Position numbers and translations under genes: made by a program | IMG/VR virus record: IMGVR_UViG_3300042691_042025 | Location: 1 to 41,615 of that record | DNA from: a virus | Length of the DNA: 41,615 nucleotides | Strand: one strand, 5' to 3' | Shown here: piece after piece, positions 1 through 7,800 of the stretch | Numbering within the stretch: the first letter of the stretch is position 1 | Layout of the letters: the number at the start of each line of letters is the position of its first letter | The notes under the pieces: generated by a model | Database searches by the model: none | What the model saw: the letters and a program-made list of their open reading frames with translations, nothing else | Told to the model about the DNA's origin: nothing

Positions 1-2
1 CC

Positions 3-221
3 TGGGTTCATGGAAGCGACTACGTTACTGCGACGATGCTTGCTCGCTTCTCTGGAAGTCCTCCAGCCCTTGAAACGCTCGAGGAGATGTTTGAGGAGAG
101 CGTAGTTTCCAGCTTCAAGAAGGACCCTGTCGGTACGTTCAAGAAGATGCCCCTTGAACAGCAAGTCCTAGTCTCTCGCCTCGTGTCGCAATCCGGGGAC
201 TCGAACAATGGCGGATATTGA
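3..221 (+). CDS. C-terminal end of an unknown protein (5' truncated by window edge)
   Basis: The frame is open from base 3 to a TGA at 219-221 and has no start codon that must be used, so this is the tail of a gene beginning upstream of the window. About 72 residues are visible. They are mostly helical and charged, with the stretch FKKDPVGTFKKMPLEQQ, and end in a polar GDSNNGGY. The end overlaps the start of the next gene at 208 by 14 bases, the tight packing seen throughout this module. I do not recognise the product. Its place just ahead of a putative virion protein and the portal suggests a head gene, but that is inference only. Confidence 0.6.
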   Translation, partial: WVHGSDYVTATMLARFSGSPPALETLEEMFEESVVSSFKKDPVGTFKKMPLEQQVLVSRLVSQSGDSNNGGY

Positions 222-2070
222 TACTGGAGTATTTAAGGCCGAGGGCGTACACCCCCTTGTCCTACTCCGAGAGTACCTGCGCCTCTTTGGCCCAGGCGCC
301 CTCGAGTGGGAGCCCTTTGTCATCAAAAGGTCTATCGACGGAACGGTAAAGGAGAACATTTCTCGGGTAAACCTGACGAAGTTGATGGCAGCGATCACGG
401 TCGCAAACCACGACAACTTCTGGACGTATTGGGAGACATTCCATACAGTTTCTCAGGCCCTTGCTGGAAAGATCCCGTCCGTCAGTCACATCGACAATCA
501 GAGCATCTCCGACCTCATGTTGTCAGTAGATGCCGCCTTCAGAATTCGCAAAGACCTGGGGTCTGCCTCCGATATCCCAGAGTTTTCTGAGGAAGTTCGA
601 CGGTACATGGCCGCACAGCTTCATGAGTCTGGCATCTGGTATGCGCCTGAGCCGCTGGAGTTCTTGAATCCGCTGATCTCGGGCGAAACGCAGGTATGTG
701 GGCTTTGTCAGAACGAGGAGACTCCGAAAGAGGACGGTATGTGCAGCTATTGCACAGATCGTTACAACATGGACAGTCTTCTCAAGTTTGAACCAGATGA
801 CGACCTCAAGAAGGTCTTTGATGGCTCAAAAGTCAAGATTGTTGCCAAGTTCCCTACCAAGGGCGTCCAGGATGCTCTTCGTCGAGCCCAAAAGTCAGGG
901 GGAGAGGTCCTACAGGAGGACGCTGATGACATCTGTGCTGCGAAGATCTTAGAGGGTCTACGCGATCTCGAGAAGTACCAAGCCCAGCTTGAAGCTACAA
1001 AGACCGCAGGAATAGCCAACGCTCCGAAGGCTGTTACGGCGCACAACTTAGCTAACCCCGACAACGAAGTTCAGATGCCGGGCAGCCAAAGCGTACAGCC
1101 AAAGTCTCCGATCCTAAAGTATGTCAATCCTATATCTGTTGGAGGATCTGCGTTGGTTGCTGGAGCTCTGCTACGCAAGCCTGGAATGGCGGGGAAGTTT
1201 CTCAATACTGCTAAAGAGGTCGTAACAAAACCGATTACCTCAGTCGGGCGTTCGATGCGAGCTGGCGCTAACTATGTAGGGCCTGGGGCAGACGAATTTG
1301 CAAGAGGTGCTGCGCAAAGTAAACGAGTAGAGTTAATGTCCGATAGCCTACGGGACTTGAATACTACGCTCCAAAGTCAAGTAACTAAGGGACAGCCTCT
1401 AACCGGGAGAGTAGATCAGTTTGCTGCGCTTTCTGGGGGAGAACAAGGCCTAGGCACTTTCTCGGATAAACTTCGTCGATCTGGGTTTGCATCTGCAGGT
1501 CGGCAGAAGTTCAATAATGTTACCTTTGATACGGCTACTGCAGATAAGCTAAATAAACTGTTGTCAGAAATGGATGCTGCCTCGGCAGCAGGCAAGACGG
1601 TGGATTACTCTAAAATCAGAGGACTGTATGATGAGCTAGGAAATACGGCACGACAGCAGGTAGCAGCGGGAACTGCCCGGCAGTCAAAAGGCCTTGGTTA
1701 CTATGCGCCCGGAGAACGGGTAGTAGAAGTAGGCACCCCCATGCTGACTGGAGCAGCGGCATACGCCGACGATACTGATCCAGAAACAGGTAGAAAAAGA
1801 AGCACCGCCGAGCGCCTTGCGCGGGGCGTCACAGCTGGGGGAGTTGCTGCCGGGACTGGTGCACTTTTTGCTGGTAGAAATCTTGGGCTGTCCAAGGCCA
1901 ACCTCATTACAGGCACAGGTCGGTCAGGCTTTAGTGCTAAGGCGCTAGTTCCCGCAATAGGGGGCATGGCAGTAGGGTCTACTGTTGAAAACCTTGGGGC
2001 TGATGCAGTAGGGGCCGGAGCGCGAGCGATTGATACCGCCTTTGGACAAAAGAAGGATACTTCGTCATGA
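208..2070 (+). CDS. Unknown 620-aa virion-type protein with a four-cysteine zinc site and Gly-rich segments
   Basis: I do not recognise a family. The N-terminal third looks globular. It is followed by a compact CxxC-x11-CxxC cluster (C164, C167, C179, C182) that should bind zinc. The C-terminal half is low in complexity and rich in Ala, Gly and Ser, with two hydrophobic Gly-rich stretches near residues 308-322 and 540-556, similar to segments in other proteins of this window. The ATG at 208 follows a GGGGA-type ribosome site at a suitable distance. The gene overlaps the portal start by four bases (ATGA at 2067-2070), so translation is probably coupled. A minor head or ejected protein is plausible from context; no enzymatic motif is visible. 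Confidence 0.75.
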   Translation: MADIDTGVFKAEGVHPLVLLREYLRLFGPGALEWEPFVIKRSIDGTVKENISRVNLTKLMAAITVANHDNFWTYWETFHTVSQALAGKIPSVSHIDNQSISDLMLSVDAAFRIRKDLGSASDIPEFSEEVRRYMAAQLHESGIWYAPEPLEFLNPLISGETQVCGLCQNEETPKEDGMCSYCTDRYNMDSLLKFEPDDDLKKVFDGSKVKIVAKFPTKGVQDALRRAQKSGGEVLQEDADDICAAKILEGLRDLEKYQAQLEATKTAGIANAPKAVTAHNLANPDNEVQMPGSQSVQPKSPILKYVNPISVGGSALVAGALLRKPGMAGKFLNTAKEVVTKPITSVGRSMRAGANYVGPGADEFARGAAQSKRVELMSDSLRDLNTTLQSQVTKGQPLTGRVDQFAALSGGEQGLGTFSDKLRRSGFASAGRQKFNNVTFDTATADKLNKLLSEMDAASAAGKTVDYSKIRGLYDELGNTARQQVAAGTARQSKGLGYYAPGERVVEVGTPMLTGAAAYADDTDPETGRKRSTAERLARGVTAGGVAAGTGALFAGRNLGLSKANLITGTGRSGFSAKALVPAIGGMAVGSTVENLGADAVGAGARAIDTAFGQKKDTSS

Positions 2071-4112
2071 ACGTAATCACGAGCGAGGTAAACCGCTTCA
2101 ATCCCCGTCCGGTAACTGCCGAAGGTGGGCGGGGTTTTGGTATCCGGTACCCGTCTCCCTTCTTTGATATTGCCCAGCAGTTTTTACCTTCAAATCAGCA
2201 CGAGCTTCACAAGTGGTGTAGGTACTACTTCCTCACCAATCCAATCATCAACGCTGCCTGCTCAAAGATGGCGGAGTATCCCGTCACCGCTCTCATCTTT
2301 GAGTCGGATGATCCTGAAGTTCAGAAGCTCTACAAGAAGGTCGAGGATCACCTAAAGCTCAGATCTTTCCAGGTTGAGGTTGGACTCGACTATTTTGTGT
2401 ACGGAAACGCATTCGTCTCCGTGTTCCTGCCGTTTGAGAAGTACCTGATCTGCGGCTCATGTGGGGCTCGGTACCGCGCAAAGACCAATAGATTCCGCTA
2501 CAAGTGGCGTGACTCCCGCTTCTACATTCACAAGTGTACCTGTGGAAAGGAAGGCTACGCCAAACAACAGGACGTTTATATTCGGAGCTTTAGACAGATC
2601 CGATTGGTTCGCTGGAACCCGGAAAACATTGACATCAAGCATAACGAAATCACAGGAAAGACGAAGTACTACTTCAGGCTCCCGAAGAGCGTGATTAACG
2701 ACATCAAGCTCGGCGACTACGACGAGATCGAGTCCATCCCCCTCGAGTTCCTCGAAGCTGCGCGCGCGGGGAAGTCTCTGCTCTTCTCAGAGGACAACCT
2801 GTACCACCTGAAGCGCCCCACAATCGCGCAGAAGGACCAGGGCTGGGGCACTCCGCTAATCTTCCCGCTTCTGAAGGACGCCTTCTACCTACAGGTAATG
2901 AAGAAGGCCAACGAGGCTATTCTTATGGAGAACATTGTTCCCCTGAGAATGATCTTCCCTGGCCAGAATACGGGAGGAAATGAGGGCCCTTACGGGTCGT
3001 ACAACCTGACAAACTGGAAGAGACGGGTTGATGAAGAGATCAACATGTGGAAGCGGGACCACAACTACATCCCAGTTCTTCCTGTAAACATCGGATTTCA
3101 GCAGATCGGCGGGCAGGGCCGAGCTCTATTGATGTACCAAGAGATGCGGCTCCTTGCCGAGCAGATGCTTGCTGGGGCCGGCATCCCGGTGGAGTTCATC
3201 TTTGGCGGGCTTCAGTGGTCCGGCTCTAGCACATCGCTTCGCGCGCTTGAGAACATGTTCCTCGGGTACAACAAGCAGCGGCACGAGCTGGTAAACGTCT
3301 TCATTATGGGAAAGATCGCCTCGTTTATGGAGTGGCCCAAGATTACGAGTCGGTTTGACAAGTTCCGCATGGCCGACGATCTCCAGAGAAGCATGTTCTA
3401 CCTGCAGCTAAACCAGGCGCAGAAGATCAGCGATCACCGACTCATGGAAGAGCTCGGGGAGGACTTTGATCTCGAGTCCCAGCGCATGGGCAACGAGATC
3501 AAGAAGCAGCTCCAGGCGAACCGTAAGATGCAGGTTGCATCTGCAGATATTCAGGGAGAGGCGCAGCTGAGGACATCGAGGTACCAGGCGAAAGCACAGG
3601 CACTTTCGATGAAGGCCCAGGCGCAGACGCAGATGGAAATGCAGCAGGCGCAGATGCAGGCACAGCAGGCTCAGGCGCCGCAGCAGCCACCCCAGCAGGA
3701 GGCGGCGCCCGCAGAAGCGCAACCACAGCAGGCACAAGATCCCGCCGCGCAGGTTCAAGGAGTCCCGGAGGGAGCAACGATGTACGAGGAGAACGCGCAG
3801 GCGCCAAATGAAAGCGCGCTTCCGACTGCCATGGCAGGGGCCGCCTCTCCCCTTCAACAAGGCGCTGGTGGCGTAGACCTGAGATACGTCGCCCAGCGCG
3901 CGGCATCGTATTTCCGTACCCTAAAGAAAGAACAGGGCGCGGATGCTATGTTCCAGGCGCTACAGCAGCTTCAGACCGAGAACCCCCCGCTGTACCAGCT
4001 CGTTGTTCAACTTATGAACGACACTGGATCTCAGGTCAATCCTCTAGATGCCATGCAAAATCCAGCAGCTAATGGAACGCCGCAGGCCGACCCTGGAAGA
4101 CAGATTGGCTGA
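2067..4112 (+). CDS. Portal protein with zinc-binding insertion
   Basis: Portal proteins form the dodecameric DNA channel at one capsid vertex and dock the terminase and the neck. The 681 residues have the right size and pattern. There is an N-terminal region with NPIINAACSKMAEYP, a YFVYGNAFVSV strand, then an alpha/beta core with WNPENIDI, YHLKRPTIAQKDQGWGTPL and the helix-rich GAGIPVEFIFGGLQWSGSS stem/clip region, as in other myovirus portals. A cysteine cluster (C129, C132, C157, C159) inserted in the wing region probably binds zinc, which is unusual for portals. The last ~180 residues are a Gln/Ala-rich coiled coil and linker. It overlaps the upstream gene (ATGA) and ends in a hairpin facing a convergent gene. 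Family assignment is by recognition of the motif pattern, not by a search. Confidence 0.85.
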   Translation: MNVITSEVNRFNPRPVTAEGGRGFGIRYPSPFFDIAQQFLPSNQHELHKWCRYYFLTNPIINAACSKMAEYPVTALIFESDDPEVQKLYKKVEDHLKLRSFQVEVGLDYFVYGNAFVSVFLPFEKYLICGSCGARYRAKTNRFRYKWRDSRFYIHKCTCGKEGYAKQQDVYIRSFRQIRLVRWNPENIDIKHNEITGKTKYYFRLPKSVINDIKLGDYDEIESIPLEFLEAARAGKSLLFSEDNLYHLKRPTIAQKDQGWGTPLIFPLLKDAFYLQVMKKANEAILMENIVPLRMIFPGQNTGGNEGPYGSYNLTNWKRRVDEEINMWKRDHNYIPVLPVNIGFQQIGGQGRALLMYQEMRLLAEQMLAGAGIPVEFIFGGLQWSGSSTSLRALENMFLGYNKQRHELVNVFIMGKIASFMEWPKITSRFDKFRMADDLQRSMFYLQLNQAQKISDHRLMEELGEDFDLESQRMGNEIKKQLQANRKMQVASADIQGEAQLRTSRYQAKAQALSMKAQAQTQMEMQQAQMQAQQAQAPQQPPQQEAAPAEAQPQQAQDPAAQVQGVPEGATMYEENAQAPNESALPTAMAGAASPLQQGAGGVDLRYVAQRAASYFRTLKKEQGADAMFQALQQLQTENPPLYQLVVQLMNDTGSQVNPLDAMQNPAANGTPQADPGRQIG

Positions 4113-4132
4113 CATCATCGGACGATGTCAGC
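4110..4132. terminator. Short hairpin shared by two convergent stop codons
   Basis: The inverted repeat CTGACATC...GATGTCAG spans the TGA stop of the portal gene and the stop of the minus-strand gene that ends at 4115. It lies exactly where two converging transcripts meet, so a bidirectional terminator or 3'-end stabiliser is likely. There is no U-tract on either strand, so it is not a canonical intrinsic terminator. Confidence 0.45.
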
Positions 4133-4369
4133 CCTCCGCTTCCTGGGTGGCACTACGATCTCGCCCTCGTACAAACGCTCGAGAATAACTCGAGAGTTGT
4201 TGAGTAGGCAGGATTCATGGAAGATAGCCTCGCTCCCAAGAGTGGCAAACGCCTCGTCATCTAGCTCCCAAGACGACGGGCGACGCTTGACTCTATGGCG
4301 AGCGAGGCTGACTAATTTTTCTCCCTTGTCTGCTGCAGCTCCACAAAAGTCGCAGAAATAGCGCATCAT
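4115..4369 (-). CDS. Small cysteine-containing (zinc-finger-like) protein, 84 aa
   Basis: The N-terminus contains CDFCG followed by an Ala/Gly/Lys stretch, and a further Cys occurs in the HESCLL segment with an adjacent His. This is the CxxC...HxxxC arrangement of small treble-clef or zinc-ribbon proteins. The rest is basic, with RHRVKRRPSSW and PPRKRRADIVR, which suits nucleic-acid binding. The start overlaps the stop of the neighbouring minus-strand gene (ATGA at 4366-4369), so the two form a coupled operon read away from the polymerase gene. The function is unknown. A regulator or accessory factor of the adjacent RNA polymerase is possible from position alone. Confidence 0.6.
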   Translation of the reverse strand: MMRYFCDFCGAAADKGEKLVSLARHRVKRRPSSWELDDEAFATLGSEAIFHESCLLNNSRVILERLYEGEIVVPPRKRRADIVR

Positions 4370-4692
4370 GTTAAAATGAGGACGCTCGAGTAGACTCCGC
4401 AGGAATCACAGGCGCCTGAAGTCCAGAACGGATGAGCCTCTCCGCGACTGGTGCAGGAACTGCAGAGCCACCGAATCTTATTCGGATCTTTTACGAAGGA
4501 GACCAGCGAGCAGTCTCTACATTCCATCACCCCGCACCTACCCTCTAAAATAGGGCAGTATTCCTTAAGAGTGTCTTCTTCCTCCCGCTTAAAAGTAACC
4601 CTTGAGGAGTGGGGGAGGGAGGGCAGCCCTCCGGCCTCGGCTTGGAGCCGAGACCGGAGGCGCCCCTTACTCAAGGGCGTCCTCCAAAACAT
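4366..4692 (-). CDS. Cysteine-rich zinc-ribbon-like protein (start uncertain)
   Basis: The C-terminal half carries CRDC, CSSC and CDSC pairs plus two further cysteines (CPIL, RCGV). This is enough for one or two zinc ribbons. The full reading frame is 108 codons, but the first ~35 codons run through strong inverted repeats and look unlike protein. No good ribosome site precedes the ATG at 4692. An internal ATG (MECRDCSL) would give about 54 residues. The true start therefore lies somewhere between these. It is coupled by ATGA overlap to the 84-aa gene downstream. The zinc-ribbon content and its position back-to-back with the RNA polymerase gene make a transcription-related role attractive but unproven. 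Confidence 0.5.
   Translation of the reverse strand: MFWRTPLSKGRLRSRLQAEAGGLPSLPHSSRVTFKREEEDTLKEYCPILEGRCGVMECRDCSLVSFVKDPNKIRWLCSSCTSRGEAHPFWTSGACDSCGVYSSVLILT
4628..4660. promoter_or_regulatory. Hairpin 1 of the cluster upstream of the polymerase gene
   Basis: Two 7-bp arms separated by a single mismatch enclose a 3-base TGG loop: CCTCCGG/CCGGAGG outside and CTCGGCT/AGCCGAG inside. It overlaps the 5' part of the minus-strand 108-codon frame. There is no T-run on either side, so a simple intrinsic terminator is not shown. Confidence 0.6.
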
Positions 4693-4701
4693 CGGAGGAC
4701 G
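4678..4701. promoter_or_regulatory. Hairpin 2 of the cluster upstream of the polymerase gene
   Basis: The arms CGTCCTCC and GGAGGACG pair perfectly over 8 bp around an AAAACATC loop. The possible ATG at 4692 of the minus-strand cysteine-rich gene lies in the loop. A weaker CGCCC/GGGCG pairing lies just before it (4661-4679). Confidence 0.55.
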
Positions 4702-4704
4702 ACT

Positions 4705-4731
4705 GGATGGCCGCCGTAACGGCGGCCATCC
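4705..4731. promoter_or_regulatory. Hairpin 3: perfect 12-bp inverted repeat with 3-base loop
   Basis: GGATGGCCGCCG and CGGCGGCCATCC pair perfectly around TAA. This is one of the strongest stems in the window. It lies between the divergently read zinc-ribbon operon and the RNA polymerase gene. It lacks a following T-tract. It could be a transcription block, a protein-binding palindrome or part of a structured leader RNA. Confidence 0.65.
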
Positions 4732-4868
4732 AAAAGATGAGGGCGAGCATTACCACTCGCCGAATTTTCCGGTGTCAACCGGCCAGTCGGGATCGGACAC
4801 GTTATCTCCTTTGCCGAGGGGTTATATCTCGGCTACGATACTTATGACCTGCTCGCGAGGGTATTTTC
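4732..4868 (+). promoter_or_regulatory. Intergenic leader of the RNA polymerase gene with further hairpins
   Basis: This non-coding stretch holds three more inverted repeats: GGCGAG/CTCGCC (4742-4761), CCGGT/ACCGG (4769-4782) and GCCGAG/CTCGGC (4813-4833). An AT-rich TTATAT and a TACGATACT follow at about 4822-4845 and could serve as a -10-like element, but no convincing -35 partner is seen. A GCGAGG ribosome site at 4855-4860 precedes the ATG at 4869 by eight bases. Promoters for both the polymerase gene and the opposing zinc-ribbon genes should lie here. Confidence 0.5.
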
Positions 4869-7800
4869 ATGCCTAATCTAAACCCGATTGAAACGCACAA
4901 GCTCATGGTTCAGCGGGCAAAGGAGGCTATTGCCACTCACTTCCCGATTGATGGAAGTAAACACTTGCTCGAGCTAGTTCGCGTCGAAGTCGAGGACGAC
5001 TCCGCAGCTGGCGCGTCACAGTTCAACCCGACTAACTACGAAAGTCAGCTTGATGCTCGCCTCAACGACCGGACGTGGGGACCGGACATTGTCGGAGTAT
5101 TTCGGCTGACGGATAAGGCCACTGGCAAGGTTCTTGACGAGCGCTCCAGAACTCTCGGCAAAATTCCTAAGATTACAACTCGCTATTCTTACATCGTGAA
5201 TGGAAACGAGATGCAGCTGGACAGCGTGTTCCGGCTGAACCCTGGGGCCTATCACGCAGAGGCGCAGAACGGAGACTTGCTGGCCAAGTGGAACGTAGCC
5301 GCCGGCAGCCGAATCGGATCTTTCGACATTTACATTGAAAGAAAAGATCCGAAGAAACTCGGACTCATGACTATGAGTGTGAGTAGCAGCGGGAGTTCTT
5401 CGGTTGAAATCCCCATCTACCCGATCCTTCGTGCGATGGGGATTGATGACGGGCAGATCAAGACGGCACTTGGCGAGAAGATCTATGTCGTCAACCGCGA
5501 CAAGAGCTCTCCGTCGGATCTCGTCAGATTTCACAAAGCTATTGAGAACCGCAACAAGGACACCAAGTACGCACCACCTGGAGCGCAAGAAGCGGCAAAG
5601 TTTACGAGAGAAGTCTTTGAGTCTGCGGAGGTCAGCCCTCAGACCATGAAGGCTGCGTTTGGGAAGGAGTTTGACCGCATCTCGGGTGATGCTCTGCTCT
5701 TATCTGCTAAGAAGCTCGTTGACATTAGCCGAGGTGATGTTGCCGAAGACGACCGCCAGAGCTTGTCAAACAAGCGCCTTTATGGCGCCGAAGATTTTGT
5801 TTACGAAGAGCTCACCAAGGGCAAGACGATCTACGCGCTGACTCGGAAGATCCGCAACAACGTAGATCGTAAGGACAAGATTCAAGACATCATCCCCGCG
5901 TCTACCTCTGGCTACGGCGCTGCAATCCTCAAGCCGTTCAAGGCCGGTCAGCTTCCTACGCAGACCAATCCCCTTCAGTTTGTCTCAAACCACACCAAGA
6001 CTACGATTCTCGGAGCAGAGTTTGGAGGTATTAAGGGAGAAAACATCAACCTTACGCAGGACAAGCTGATCAACCCGAGCCACCTCGGGCTGCTCGACCC
6101 GCTCCAGACCCCGGAGAGCTCAACTACAGGTATTCATCTGCACGTCCCACTCGGAGCTCAAAAGGTTGGGCATGACCTGATGGCGCAGGTTGTGAATGTC
6201 AGGACTGGAAAGATTGAGAGGAAAAGTGCGGCTGATTTAGAGCGTGCGGTCGTTGCATACCCGGATCAGGTGAAGATCGAAAAGCGTCCTGATGGGACGG
6301 CCAAAGTCACACCCCTCGAGCCCAACGTCATTGTTTACGACAATGATCGAAACACGTCAAAGCGTCCGTGGAAGGACGTTGACTACGTGCTGCCGTCTGC
6401 AAAGCTCCTCTTTGCCGTCAGCGCAAACCTGATTCCCTTTGTGCAAAACGACAACGGTAACCGCGCGATGATGGCCGCCAAACACCAAGAGCAGGCGGTG
6501 GGGTTGAAGGAACGAGAAGCCCCTCTAGTGCAGACGCAGGCGTCTGGTGGTGCCTCCTATGAGGATCTTGTAGGGGGAATGGCCGCTGTGTCTTCCTCTG
6601 CGGATGGAGTTGTCTCCGAGATTACAGATACAAAGATTGTGGTCAGCGGTAGCGACGGAAAGAAATACACCCACCCCATCTACAACAACTACCCGTTGAA
6701 TGGAGCAAAACATATGCTTCATTCGGAGGCGCGAGTAAAGAAAGGAGATCGCGTTCGCAAGGGTCAGCTGCTTGCAGACTCAAACTTCACGAGCGGCGGG
6801 AAGCTTTCGCTGGGCACCAATCTCCGTGTCGCCTACATCCCGTACCGTGGGTACAACTTTGAAGACGGTGTGGTCATCTCTGAGACTGCGGCCAAGAAGC
6901 TTGTCTCAAATCATTTGCACTCGGCAGAAGTCGAGATGCACCCCAACGTCGTCGTCAACAAGAAGATGTGGCGTCAGTATGCCGGCCCTGTAAAGGCGAC
7001 GCCGGAAATCTTACAGAAGCTAAACGACGATGGAGTTGTCAAGGTAGGCCAGAAGGTCGAGCCTGGAGACGTCCTCATTGCCAAGCTCCAGAAGCAGGTG
7101 CTCTCGAAGGAGACCGAGGACATTCGTCGTCGGCTAAAGGGCGCTGTTCAGGACTACACGGATGCAGGCGTCCGCTGGGATCACGAATACAACGGAGAGG
7201 TCGCCCGGGTCGTAAACAATGGCAGAAAGATTGTCGTCTATATTCGAACCGAGCAGACAATGGAGGTCGGTGACAAGCTCTCCGGTCGCCACGGAAACAA
7301 GGGAATTGTTACAAAGATTCTGCCCGATGACAAGATGCCGAGGGACAAAGGAGGAAATCCTGCGCACATCTTGATGTCCCCTGCAGGTATCCCCTCTCGT
7401 ATGAATCCGGGCCAGGTTTTAGAGACTGTTGCTGGGAAGATTGCGCTAAAGACGGGCAAACCTTTTGTTGTAAATAACTTCGACGCGTCTACTGACTACT
7501 CTGCCCTTGTCAAGGCGGAGATGAAGAAGCACAACGTCTCCGATACGGATGAGCTCTTCGACCCCGAAACGGGGGAGAGCCTGGGCCAGGTTCTCACCGG
7601 GCATCAGTACATCCTTAAGCTCGACCACCAGGCAGAGAAGAAAATCTCCGCCCGGGCGGGAGGTTTTGGCTACGCCTACAAGACCACAGGAGAGGCGTCA
7701 CAGGGATCGGGGCTGGGAGAAGGTGGGCAGCGCATTGGAGGCCTCGACACCTACACGCTGCTGGCGCACGGTGCCCGCCAAAACTTGCGGGAGATGCAGA

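Noticed and set aside
4451-4876. Plus-strand frames across the hairpin cluster before the polymerase gene
   Set aside because: They run antisense to the cysteine-rich minus-strand genes and through the inverted repeats, lack ribosome sites and give unlikely Arg/Ser-rich products.
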